Made by a program: the position numbers and the translations under genes
Shown: piece after piece, positions 46,903-56,000 of the stretch
Layout: every line of letters begins with the position of its first letter
Position numbering within the stretch: the first letter of the stretch is position 1
Notes under the pieces: generated by a model
The model's database searches: none
Told to the model about the DNA's origin: nothing
The model's input: only the letters and a program-made list of their open reading frames with translations
Source of the DNA: Micromonospora polyrhachis
Lineage (GTDB): Bacteria > Actinomycetota > Actinomycetes > Mycobacteriales > Micromonosporaceae
NCBI RefSeq assembly: GCF_014203835.1
Contig: NZ_JACHJW010000001.1
Coordinates: 620,001-684,000, forward strand
Direction of reading: 5' to 3'
DNA length: 64,000 nt

Positions 46903-47196
46903 CGGGTAATCGGTTCTTGGTTCCCGCAGGTTGCCCTTGACGGTCGAGACAAGAATGTCCGATTCTTCCCCTATGGGGCCGAGGGGAAAATCGGTGAACC
47001 CAGAACCGGTCGCCGCATCCATCTCGACGTCATGCCCACCAACGGCAGCCGCGACGACGAGGTCGAGCGGTTGAAGGGTCTCGACGCGACCGAGTACGAG
47101 GATCATCGCAAGCCGGACGGCACGGGCTGGGTGACGATGGCCGACCCGGAGGGCAACCTGTTCTGCGTCGAACGCAGTGCCACGGAGCGCGTGTAG
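46903..47196 (+). pseudogene. VOC/glyoxalase-like remnant, N-terminally truncated (copy 2)
   Basis: The frame is open after a TGA at 46900 and reads VIGSWFPQV, AEGKIGEPRTGRRIHLDVMP, then DGTGWVTMADPEGNLFCVER to the TAG at 47194. This is the second half of the domain whose first half survives at 44150-44401 (shared IGSW and EGKxGEPRTG). No start codon or N-terminal 40 residues. Confidence 0.75.
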
Positions 47197-47209
47197 CGTA
47201 GCGGCTCTT

Positions 47210-48145
47210 ATGACCAGTTTCCCGGCGGCTGCGCTCCGCGTCCGCGACGAGTCGCTGCCGGAGTTTGAACGGCTCCTGCACCTCCGTGAGTGCACGCTGC
47301 GCTGCGCGCCCTACGGGTTCCGTGCCACCTGGCACCATTTGATCGTGAACGCACGGATTCCGCAGCGGCTCGATGATGACCCTGCGGCGTTGAATCGGGC
47401 GGTGGACGAGCTCTCCGCAGCACGAGCCATTTGGTTGCGACACGCCACGGGGTTCGCGGCCGAGCGTCGGGCGGCCAAGGCACGGGGGCAACGTGCCGTC
47501 CCGGTACGTGATCGGTGGCAGCAGTATGGGCTCTTCGGGATCGCTTTCTGTCCTGATCCCTCGCATCATCCCGTCGATCCGTTACCGGTCATCGTCAGGC
47601 GTCTCATCAAGGTATACATCGCGGGAACGTTGATCGAGGATGAGTGTCCGCTGTGTGGCGGACTGTTGCGCGAGAGGGTCTGCCTCAGCTGCGGTATCCA
47701 ACCACGTAGGCGTGACGGCGGCGTGCGCCTGGCGGAGGCTTCGCGCACCCGCTATCTGTGGCGTGAGATCTGGCGGCGAACACCCATGACCGGGTTCTCG
47801 CCGCCGATGCTGGCTGCGCTGCACTACGGACGCCGGTTGGCGACCGAGGTTGCGGCGGGTGGGCCGGGACGCCGGGCCTTCGTCGATATCGTTCCGCGTC
47901 GAACCGACGCGGACCGTACGGCCGAACAAGAAGGCTGGGTTCGGAACGACACGTCCCGCGCGTACGAGGTACGGCACTGGGAGTACGACGAGCGGCTGCT
48001 CGACACGTTCGACTACGACGTCGGCGCTGTTTGTGTCGCAACTGCCTCAGCGCGGGGCCACTCCGACCTCCTGTCCCTGCTGGCCGATTGGGGTTTGACC
48101 CCGATGCAGTTCGACTACCCATGGAATACGGCCGACCCACGTTGA
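47210..48145 (+). CDS. Hypothetical protein with central zinc ribbon
   Basis: 311 aa from ATG 47210, 13 bp after the copy-2 remnant. Helical Arg-rich N-terminal part (about 1-140), a zinc ribbon at about 143-160 (CPLCGGLLRERVCLSCG), and a C-terminal domain (YEVRHWEYDERLLDTFDYDVG). No family recognised. Good codon bias and length say it is a real gene. Confidence 0.65.
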   Translation: MTSFPAAALRVRDESLPEFERLLHLRECTLRCAPYGFRATWHHLIVNARIPQRLDDDPAALNRAVDELSAARAIWLRHATGFAAERRAAKARGQRAVPVRDRWQQYGLFGIAFCPDPSHHPVDPLPVIVRRLIKVYIAGTLIEDECPLCGGLLRERVCLSCGIQPRRRDGGVRLAEASRTRYLWREIWRRTPMTGFSPPMLAALHYGRRLATEVAAGGPGRRAFVDIVPRRTDADRTAEQEGWVRNDTSRAYEVRHWEYDERLLDTFDYDVGAVCVATASARGHSDLLSLLADWGLTPMQFDYPWNTADPR

Positions 48146-48208
48146 TCTAGAGACGGCTTGAGGTAGGGGCAAGCCTGCGAGGGCGATTGGGCACGATGAG
48201 GAGCGGCT

Positions 48209-48715
48209 GTGGGCATCTGGGACGTCACGGGTGAGGATGAGCGCGATCGGTGGGATCTCGTTCCGCTAGAAGGCGTTGGCCCGCTGCGCTTCGGGGCGAC
48301 GCACGCCGAAGTGGTGGCGGCGCTCGACGGCGCGGTGGCCAGTCCCACCATTGGGATCGCGCCGGACTGCAGCGAGGCGTCGTTCGGCAGTATCGGTCTG
48401 ACGGTGTACTACTCGGACGGGTCCCTGTACTGCATTGCGATCGACGCCCTCCGAGGCCCGCAGGTGCAGCTCAACGGAGTGCCCCTGGTCGCGCGAATGC
48501 CGTCCGAGGTCGAGAAGTGGATGCTCGATCAAGCCGAGGTACATGGACGAGAGTTGCGCTACACGCACGCTGGGGACCCAGAGCTACCCGAACTTGGGCT
48601 GATCTCTCGCGCGCAGCGCGCCGGTGACGTCGTACTCAGCCGGCCTGTCTTCCTGGATCAGCGAGCCGAAGTGACCTGGGACTACGTACCGCCTCGGGAG
48701 TGGCGCGTCTTCTGA
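48209..48715 (+). CDS. Hypothetical protein, immunity-like size and context
   Basis: 168 aa from GTG 48209. Soluble, with an LEGVGPLRFGATHAEVVAALDG segment (a pattern found in small actinomycete orphan proteins that sit beside toxin-immunity genes), then beta-rich YYSDGSLYCIAID. No family name. It ends 24 bp before the third VOC remnant. Confidence 0.6.
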   Translation: MGIWDVTGEDERDRWDLVPLEGVGPLRFGATHAEVVAALDGAVASPTIGIAPDCSEASFGSIGLTVYYSDGSLYCIAIDALRGPQVQLNGVPLVARMPSEVEKWMLDQAEVHGRELRYTHAGDPELPELGLISRAQRAGDVVLSRPVFLDQRAEVTWDYVPPREWRVF

Positions 48716-48738
48716 CAATGTTCAGGACGCAGCCTTGG

Positions 48739-49017
48739 ACAGTCCTCGGTTCTTGGTTCACCAAGGTTGCCCTCTGCACTTCAATAAAGATGTCCAAATT
48801 CTTACCATCTGCCCCCGAGGGCAGGATGGCGAAGAACCGACTTCACCTCGACGTCAGCCCGATCGACGGCAGCACCGCCGACGAGGTAACCAGATTACTC
48901 GCTCTCGGCGCCAGCAAGGCGGATGTGGGCCAAGGCGCAGACCGAAACTGGGTAGTCATGGCAGACCCCGAGGGCAACGAGTTCTGCGTCCTACGCACCC
49001 TGGCACCGCAGAACTAG
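48739..49017 (+). pseudogene. VOC/glyoxalase-like remnant, N-terminally truncated (copy 3)
   Basis: Reads VLGSWFTKVAL, APEGRMAKNRLHLDVSP, then RNWVVMADPEGNEFCVLR. It starts at the same homologous point as copy 2 (I/LGSWF) and has no start codon of its own; the nearest (GTG 48700) lies inside the preceding gene. The second half is better preserved than in copy 2. Confidence 0.75.
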
Positions 49018-49108
49018 GCCACGAGCGAGCACCCGCAACTCGTCACAAACTGCAACTGCCATGTTGCCGAGAAGATCGCCATGCTCAAGCAGCGCGAGCG
49101 AGGCGTTG

Positions 49109-49351
49109 TCAGTCGCCGGCCACCCGCCGGGACCGGCGCGCCTCGATCTCGTCAACCGCTGATCCCTGATACCGGCGTCGACCCGCCGGCAGAACTGATG
49201 GTTCCTCAGCAACGAAGAGCGCTTCGAGCAGCGCCCCATGCTCCTGGCAAAGATCGGTATCGGTGCTCCGTCCGTCCGACATGAGGCGATAGCTCCGCAC
49301 CGGCTGCCCCGGGCCCTGACAGACATCACAAACAGTAATTGTGATCTTCAC
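49109..49351 (-). CDS. Small zinc-binding protein
   Basis: 80 aa from GTG 49351. TVCDVCQG near the start and DLCQEHGALLEAL at about 33-45 supply a CxxC and CxxH pair, a treble-clef-like zinc site. The basic C-terminal tail (RRSRRVAG) suggests nucleic-acid binding. The pattern is common in small actinomycete and phage proteins. No ribosome site is evident. Confidence 0.5.
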   Translation of the reverse strand: MKITITVCDVCQGPGQPVRSYRLMSDGRSTDTDLCQEHGALLEALFVAEEPSVLPAGRRRYQGSAVDEIEARRSRRVAGD

Positions 49352-49512
49352 TCACAGACCCTTCGTGCGCCAGCTTGCCGTGTCCGGTATGCACCCTACC
49401 TGGTAATCCTGAACAGACGAAGGCTGCCTCCACCTGGCCTGCTGACCCCGGACGGCACATAAGTACTGGGCACACCCCCGATCAGGACATCAATGCGCGG
49501 ATAGCTGGCATG

Positions 49513-49543
49513 CGCAACGCGTATAACGATCTTCAACGTTGCG
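49513..49543. promoter_or_regulatory. Candidate promoter and operator of the XRE operon
   Basis: Inverted 7-bp arms CGCAACG (49513-49519) and CGTTGCG (49537-49543) flank TATAAC at 49522-49527, a good -10 hexamer, about 50 bp upstream of the regulator start. It fits an autoregulated promoter. Confidence 0.5.
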
Positions 49544-49594
49544 TGTTGAATGGATAGGCTCGAACGCAGACCACAACGGACGGAGCCGCCCACC

Positions 49595-51103
49595 ATGGCG
49601 AGGACGCCGGCACGACACCACACCTGCCCACGCTGCGGAGCCCGACTGGCCCGCGACAACGACAGCGGACGCTGCACCCCCTGCCACACCGCCGAACGCG
49701 ACCGACTCACCACACCACCCGCACTACCGGCCACCTTCTGGGACCACGAACCCGTCCGCCAAGCCCTACACGAGCGTCACCTCGGCAAAGTCGTCCGCGC
49801 CTACCGCTACCACCCCTACCACGGCCGACTCGCCCTACCCCAAGAACTCGTCGCCCGCTGGCTCGGCATCACCCAAGCCCAACTCAGCCGAGCCGAAAAC
49901 AGCCCACCCATGATCCACCTCGACCGCCTCATCCACTGGGCCCAACTCCTCCACATCCCCGCCCACCTCCTCTGGTTCAAGCTCCCCGAGGATCAACCCG
50001 CGGAGTCAGCCAGTCCCCCCCTCACAGACGTGACTCGGCGGACTTTCGTAATGACCGACCCAACGCTCGCCGGCAACTGCTCAGCCAACGGGGACAGCAC
50101 CGTCTCGCTCTCTGGTCAGGCACCCGACACTCTTGCCCAGCTCGAGTTGATCCGACAAGCCCTCGTCGACTCAATCTCGGGTGGCTCCGCATCGACGACG
50201 TGCTTGGACTACTGGGAACAATTGGTTCTCCAGCACGGCGAGGGAACTAAACAACGTGCGGCTTCAGAGCAACTTCCGGAGCTAGCCACAGACTTCGACG
50301 AGATCCGCCGATTACTCGATCGCCGAATGCCGTCATCGTCATTTCGCCGCCTCACCCGCATAGCAGCACAGATGGCCGGGCTCGTATTCCTGACGTTGAT
50401 CAAAATGGGCGAGCCAGGCCATGCTCGATCCTGGATCCGCACCGCCCGAATCGCCGCTGATGAGACAGGAGATCCGACCACCCGCTCCTGGGTACGAGGC
50501 CAGGAAGCCTATGTGCACTACTACAGCGGCGACTGTGCGATGGCCATCGCCGTGGCATCCGAGGCGCAAACAATCGCCCGGAACATACCGTGTGCTGGCG
50601 TGCCGTTGGCAGCTGCGCTTCAAGCCAGGGCCGAAGCAAGACTCGGCCACCTCCGAGAGGCGCAGTCCGCCCTGAACCGGGCTGAAAATCATCTTGGAAG
50701 GCTCAGTACAGATACAGGCGCTATCGCCTCTGCCTTCGGCTATGACGAGGCCCAACTCCGGTTCCACGAAAGTAACACCTACACTCACCTGAGGTTCTCC
50801 ACAGCCGCACGCTCAGCTCAGGACCGAGCGCTGACCTTATATCCCCAGACCGATTTTCTCGACCGGACACTGGTGCGCTTCGACCAAGCCATCTGCCTAG
50901 CGACGGAAGGCGATGCGGATGCTGCGACCGCTATCGCACTCGGAGAGTTGTGCAGCCTGAATAAAATTCAACGTTCGGGCCTGATATTCGCACGCGCGTG
51001 GGACGTATACAAATCCCTGCCAAATGGATATCTAGCAAACAGTCCATCTGTTGAACTTCACGATCTCCTCATGCTCACAATCTCCAAAGAGAGGGGATGG
51101 TAA
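49595..51103 (+). CDS. XRE-type regulator with zinc ribbon and TPR-like domain
   Basis: 502 aa from ATG 49595 (GGAG upstream). Zinc ribbon at 10-32 (CPRCGARL, CTPCH), helix-turn-helix at about 75-125 (LPQELVARWLGITQAQLSRAE), then a helical TPR-like C-terminal domain of about 330 aa (RSWVRGQEAYVHYYSGD, AALQARAEARLGHLREAQSAL). Coding style changes sharply near 50000: 45/60 GC at 49621-49680 against 32/60 at 50941-51000, so the two halves seem to have different origins. First gene of an operon with a GNAT and a flavoprotein; in this class the TPR part often senses a peptide or metabolite. Confidence 0.82.
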   Translation: MARTPARHHTCPRCGARLARDNDSGRCTPCHTAERDRLTTPPALPATFWDHEPVRQALHERHLGKVVRAYRYHPYHGRLALPQELVARWLGITQAQLSRAENSPPMIHLDRLIHWAQLLHIPAHLLWFKLPEDQPAESASPPLTDVTRRTFVMTDPTLAGNCSANGDSTVSLSGQAPDTLAQLELIRQALVDSISGGSASTTCLDYWEQLVLQHGEGTKQRAASEQLPELATDFDEIRRLLDRRMPSSSFRRLTRIAAQMAGLVFLTLIKMGEPGHARSWIRTARIAADETGDPTTRSWVRGQEAYVHYYSGDCAMAIAVASEAQTIARNIPCAGVPLAAALQARAEARLGHLREAQSALNRAENHLGRLSTDTGAIASAFGYDEAQLRFHESNTYTHLRFSTAARSAQDRALTLYPQTDFLDRTLVRFDQAICLATEGDADAATAIALGELCSLNKIQRSGLIFARAWDVYKSLPNGYLANSPSVELHDLLMLTISKERGW

Positions 51104-51104
51104 T

Positions 51105-51572
51105 ATGCCATCCGTCTCGCCCGCCAAATCAGCCGACATCCCGGCCATCGCCGCACTGCTCGAAGAAATGGATCGCTATTACGGCGTATCCAAATTCGCA
51201 CCAATCGAGGATAGGCAGGCCGAGATAAAGGATCATGTTTTCGGCAGCATCCCCGCCATAAATCTACTATTAGCGAAGGACAACAATAAAACGATCGGCC
51301 TCGCGTCATACTCATTTCTATGGCCAGCCGTCAGACTCACCCGATCTCTCTATCTGAAAGAGCTATATGTCAGCAAGCTTCACCGACGGCGTGGCATCGG
51401 AAGACTGCTCATGAGCAGCGTGGCGGCGATCGCAACCGAAACCGGGTGTAGCCGAGTGGAATGGACAACGGACCAAGACAATGAAGCCGCCCAGAGATTC
51501 TACTCTCACCTTGAAGCCAGCCACCTATCCACAAAGATTTTCTACAGGTCGGATCTTCACCAATCAACTTGA
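51105..51572 (+). CDS. GNAT-family N-acetyltransferase
   Basis: 155 aa from ATG 51105, one base after the regulator stop, with GAGGGG upstream. Acetyl-CoA loop RRRGIGRLL within LKELYVSKLHRRRGIG, and the C-terminal NEAAQRFYSHL helix of the fold. The acceptor is unknown. Low GC for the window, like its neighbours. Confidence 0.88.
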   Translation: MPSVSPAKSADIPAIAALLEEMDRYYGVSKFAPIEDRQAEIKDHVFGSIPAINLLLAKDNNKTIGLASYSFLWPAVRLTRSLYLKELYVSKLHRRRGIGRLLMSSVAAIATETGCSRVEWTTDQDNEAAQRFYSHLEASHLSTKIFYRSDLHQST

Positions 51573-51659
51573 CCCTCACCTGCCTGCACACCATGCCAAG
51601 AATCCCGACATCCACTCGTTCAACCGGCATCGCCAAGTTGAAAGAATGACAGGCGACTG

Positions 51660-51905
51660 ATGGCCACACTTCTCACGTGCACCTATATAAGCCTCGCCAT
51701 AACCACCGCCGAGAGGCAAGAGGAAAGCGCGGTCCCAGTGCTGCACCTGATGGAAGCCGAGCGCATCGCCCCAGAGATCCTGACGTTCAACATTCGTAGC
51801 CGCGCCCTACTTGCCGACCTCCTCAGCCGGGAACGTCAAAGCGTCACCCTGGTCTCCGGCCAATGGCCCAGCGCGCCGGTCTCCTCGGCTGACCATGAGC
51901 ACTAG
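51660..51905 (+). CDS. Possible small protein
   Basis: 81 aa from ATG 51660; its stop overlaps the flavoprotein start by 11 bases. It has no recognisable domain and only a weak ribosome site. The overlap and shared composition favour a real gene, but it could be non-coding. Confidence 0.4.
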   Translation: MATLLTCTYISLAITTAERQEESAVPVLHLMEAERIAPEILTFNIRSRALLADLLSRERQSVTLVSGQWPSAPVSSADHEH

Positions 51906-52440
51906 CCCCGTACAACCGGTCCTCTACCTCGTGGTTTGCGCCGCTCCTCCAGCACGCCAGATCGACGAGTTCATCAAACTGATGATGGACGATGGCTGGA
52001 TCGTCTGCGTGATAGCCACACCAACAGCAGCAACGTGGATCGACCGCAAGATTATTGCGGAGCAGACCGGATACCCCGTTCGGTGCGAATTCAGACGCCC
52101 CGACGACGTCGATCCTCTGCCGAAGGCAGATGCTGTCGTCGTCGCACCGGCTACCTTCAACACAATCAACAAATGGGCTACCGGCATCAGCGACAACTTG
52201 GCTTTAGGAATCCTCAACGAAGCACTCGGCCTCGGGCTACCGATCCTGGCCTCCCCCTACGCCAAGTCGACGCTCACCCAGCACCCCGCCTACGCTCGGC
52301 ATGTCGAGCTGCTTACCGGTGCTGGCGTGACCTTCACCCACTCTGAAGCTATCCGGCCACATACCAATGACCAACCGTTCCTGTGGCATCTCATTCAAAG
52401 AGCACTTGAAGAGATCCTTCGACCACCAGTACCTGGATAA
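51895..52440 (+). CDS. Flavoprotein of the HFCD (phosphopantothenoylcysteine decarboxylase-like) family
   Basis: 181 aa from ATG 51895. Rossmann-like start VLYLVVCAAPPARQIDEFI, central ADAVVVAPATFNTINKWATGISDNLAL (the FMN-binding P-A-T-x-N-T motif of HFCD proteins) and ILASPYAKSTLTQHP. HFCD enzymes oxidatively decarboxylate cysteine residues (EpiD, CoaC). A stand-alone copy beside a GNAT and an XRE regulator may belong to a small modification pathway (inference). Confidence 0.8.
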   Translation: MSTSPVQPVLYLVVCAAPPARQIDEFIKLMMDDGWIVCVIATPTAATWIDRKIIAEQTGYPVRCEFRRPDDVDPLPKADAVVVAPATFNTINKWATGISDNLALGILNEALGLGLPILASPYAKSTLTQHPAYARHVELLTGAGVTFTHSEAIRPHTNDQPFLWHLIQRALEEILRPPVPG

Positions 52441-53095
52441 GGTGTCCGTCATGCTCGGTATGCAACAGCACGTCCTCGGCCGCTGAGCGGTCTGCGATGC
52501 AATCGATTCATTCGGCCCGCGAAACGCTCGGAGCACAGTCTTGAACGAGGTCGGCTTGTGCAGCGCGCCGTTTCTCGCCGATGATCCGCGGTAAGCCTTT
52601 CGGTCGGCAGCCGCGCAGGGCCCGGCAAGTCGGGCGGTTCTCCGAACTGGGATGGTTACCGTAGCGAAGACGCCCCTTGCTGCTGAGAGCGACGCAGGCA
52701 AACCCGGGCCACGGCTGACCGTATGGGAGATCTTGGAGCCAGATGGCCCCTGGAGGGGCCGTCACTCTCCAAGGTCTCCAGTCATCCCAACAGACGGGAC
52801 GTAAGTCCTGCACTATGGGCGACTGCGGGCAGGTTCGGTGGAGGCTGGTGGGAGCGGGTGACAGTGGCCGCGTTTCGTCCTAGTTAGACACATCTAGGCC
52901 CTCACTCCTCTTAGGAGGGATGGCCGAGACGGTGGACGGACTGGTCAGCTGGCCCAACCAGGGGACCCGGGCCGCCGCCGGACATGGGCAACTAGACATT
53001 TATATATAGAGGTTCAACCGAGGGACGCGGGTAGTTACACGGCTAGCATCAACCCGCCGCCAGCGACAGCGGTTTCTGCATCATGGGGAGGAAAC
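52441..53095. other. 655-bp non-coding, hairpin-rich leader of the NRPS genes
   Basis: No convincing gene. Hairpins visible: GGCCCCT/AGGGGCC (52745-52760), CGGGAC-GTAA-GTCCTG with a GNRA-type loop (52795-52810), CCTAG/CTAGG (52879-52898) and CTCCT/AGGAG (52905-52917). A TATATATA run at about 53001-53008 is the best -10 for the NRPS, giving a leader of about 85 nt. The upstream hairpins could belong to a separate RNA or to a decayed element. Confidence 0.5.
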
Positions 53096-53098
53096 GTG
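53085..53098 (+). promoter_or_regulatory. Ribosome site and GTG start of the first NRPS
   Basis: GGGGAGG at 53085-53091, five bases before GTG 53096. It fixes the start, since no good in-frame ATG follows before the condensation domain. Confidence 0.7.
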
Positions 53099-56000
53099 GC
53101 GTCTGGGTCCGGCGAGCACACATTCCCGGCATCCTCCGCCCAGGAGTGGATCTGGCTGGCCAGCCAGATGGGCACCGAAGCCGCCGCCTACAACCTGCGC
53201 GGATATGTCCAGCTCCCCGCCGACCTCGACCCTGAGATCGTCCGCTCGGCCCTAGCCGAACTCGTCCGCCGGCACGAGCCGTTCCGCACCACCATCCGGG
53301 TCCAGGACGGGACACTGACCCAGGTCGTGCACGCCGACGTACCGGTCGAGCTACCAGTGCTGGACCTGTCCGCCCTGTCGGAGGCGGATCTGGACCGCGA
53401 GATCGACCTAGCGGAGGTCGCCGCGCTGGCCGAGCCGTTCACCCTCGATCAGGCCCCACTGTGGCGGGCCCGACTGATCCGCCGCCCGGACTGCCAGACA
53501 CTGCTGATCGTCACCCATCATGCGATCTACGACGGCAACTCGCAGCCCATCTTCGCGGAAGAGATCGAGGAGTTGTGCCGCGCCGCCGTAGAGAAGCGCG
53601 CCGCCCGGCTGCCCACCCTGGAGATCCAGTACGCCGACTACGCCGCCTGGCAACACCAGCAGATCCAGAGCGGGGCACTCGACGCACACCTCGCCTACTG
53701 GCGCAGTCGCCTCGCCGGGGCACCACCGGTGCACGGCGTACCCACCGATCGTCCGCGCACTGCGGACCCGCACCGACCCGGTGCGGAGCTGGTCTTTCCC
53801 ATGCCCGACGGGTTACGTGGCGCGCTCGCCCCGTTCGGGGCGCGGTACCGGGCGAGTCCGGCGATGGTGCTGCTCGCCGGTTACGCGGCGCTGCTACACC
53901 GGCTCTCCGGTGATCCGACGATCATGGTGGGGCTCCCGGTCGGCGGGCGGGACCGCCCCGAACTCGCCCCGTTGATCGGGATGTTCGTCAACACCGTCGT
54001 ACTCCGGATCGACCTGGCCGGAGATCCCACCTTCGGTCAGCTGGTCGAACGGGTCCGGGACACGATGCTGGCCGCCCTGGAACACCAGGCACTGCCCCTC
54101 CCCCGCCTGGTGGAGGCGTTGGCCCCACCCCGGACCGCCGGGGTGCAGCCGCTCTACCAACTCGGCTTCAACTACCTGGGCGATGTGGGGCTGAGTACCA
54201 GCAACGGGGTGGCCCACGAGGAGTTCCTGCTGGAGCTGGCCGAGGTCAAGGGACGGTTGGAATACCGGTCTGACCTGTTCGACGCCCGTACCGCGGAACT
54301 CGTCGTCCAGCGCTACCTGCACCTGCTCGACAGCGCGCTGGCCAGCCCGGCGACCGTGTTGTCCGCGTTGCCGGTGCTGACCGAAGCGGAACGACAACTG
54401 GTGGCGGTGAACTGGGCCACCGGCCCGACCGGATCCCCCGGCCCCGACATCGTCGACCTGTTCCGCAGCCAGGCCGCGCGACGTCCGGAGGCGATCGCCA
54501 TCCGCGACGGCGAAGCCTCGATCACGTACGCCGAACTGGATCGGCGCACCGACGAGCTGGCGCAACGGCTCCGTACGCTCGGGGCCGGGCCGGAACAGCT
54601 CATCGGCATCGCCCTGCCCCGCTCCGCCGAGGTGGTGGTCGCGATGCTCGCGGTGCTCAAGACCGGTGCGGCGTACGTGCCGCTGGACCCCGCCCAGCCA
54701 GCGCAGCGGCTGACCTACCTGATGGACGATGCCGCCACGTCCGTGGTCATCACCACGGAACAACTCCGGCAGAACCTGCCCGTCGGTACACACACCATCG
54801 TCTGCACCGACCACCTCGAACCGTACGCCGACGGCGGAGCCGACGAGGCGATCGCGCCGCTCACCCCCCATCCGCTCGGGCTCGCCTACGTCATCCACAC
54901 CTCCGGCTCGACCGGCCAGCCCAAGGGTGCGATGGTCGCGCACCGCGCACTCGCCGCACACGCCACCTGGTTCGTCGAGCAGGTGGGGGTCACCGCCGAG
55001 GACCGCCTACTCGTCCTGACCTCCCCCAACTTCGACGTCTTCGGGCAGGAGGTCTATCCGGGGCTGGTCGCCGGGGCGACCCTGGTGATCGCGCCACCGG
55101 AGGGGGCACTCAACCCGACCCGGCTGTTCGAGACCGCCCGTCGGGAAGAAGTCACCCTACTCTCCTGCGTACCCACCGTGCTCCGCCACCTGGTGGCCCA
55201 CCCCGGCCTGGCCAGCTGCCGGCACATCCGGAACGCGACCTGCATCGGCGAGCAGCTCACCGGCGATCTGGCCGCCGCGCTGCACGCCGTACTGCCGGTG
55301 CCGCTGCACAACCTGTACGGGCCGACCGAGGCCACCATCGCCGTGTCGGCGTACACCGTTGCGCCCGAGACCCGGGTAACCGGGCCGGTGCCGCTCGGTG
55401 GCCCGATGGTCGACGCCACGTTCCACGTCCTCGACGACGACGGCGAGCACACCCCGGTCGGGGTGCCCGGACATCTGCACATCGGTGGCATCCCGCTCGG
55501 CCGGGGCTACCTGCGGCGGCCGGCGCACACGGCAGCCGCCTTCGTCCCCAACCCGTTCGGCCCGCCCGGCTCCCGGCTCTACCGCACCGGGGACCGCTGC
55601 CGCTGGCGACCGGACGGCACGTTGGAATTCCTCGAACGCGTCGACCGGCAGGTGAAGGTCAACGGTGTCCGGGTGGAACTGGGCGAGATCGAGGCAGCCC
55701 TGCACGCCCAACCGGGCGTACGCGAGGCGGCCGTCGTAGCCCAGCCGGACCGTAACGGCGACAAGCGCCTGGTGGCGTACATCGTGGGTGGCGCCGAGCC
55801 GACCGAACTGCGCTCGGCCCTACGCGCGGTCCTGCCGGCAGCCATCGTGCCGGCCGCCATCGTCGGGCTGGCCGCTCTGCCGATGCTGCCCAGCGGCAAG
55901 CTGGACACCGCCGCGCTGCCCACCCCGACCGAGGCGAACGGGCCGGCAGCCGCCCCCACCACCGCCCGGACCACCGCCGAGGAACTGGTCGCCGACGCCT

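Noticed and set aside
52508-52813. 101-residue open frame on the minus strand upstream of the NRPS
   Set aside because: No recognisable domain, no ribosome site and hairpins inside; could be a transposase scrap but nothing supports it.
52914-52990. Possible tRNA-Ser/Leu: GGAGGGATGGCCGAG looks like an acceptor and D-arm start
   Set aside because: No 7-nt anticodon loop can be drawn (CTGGT/ACCAG leaves an 11-nt loop) and no matching TCCCTCC acceptor strand or proper T-arm follows. At most a tRNA fragment.
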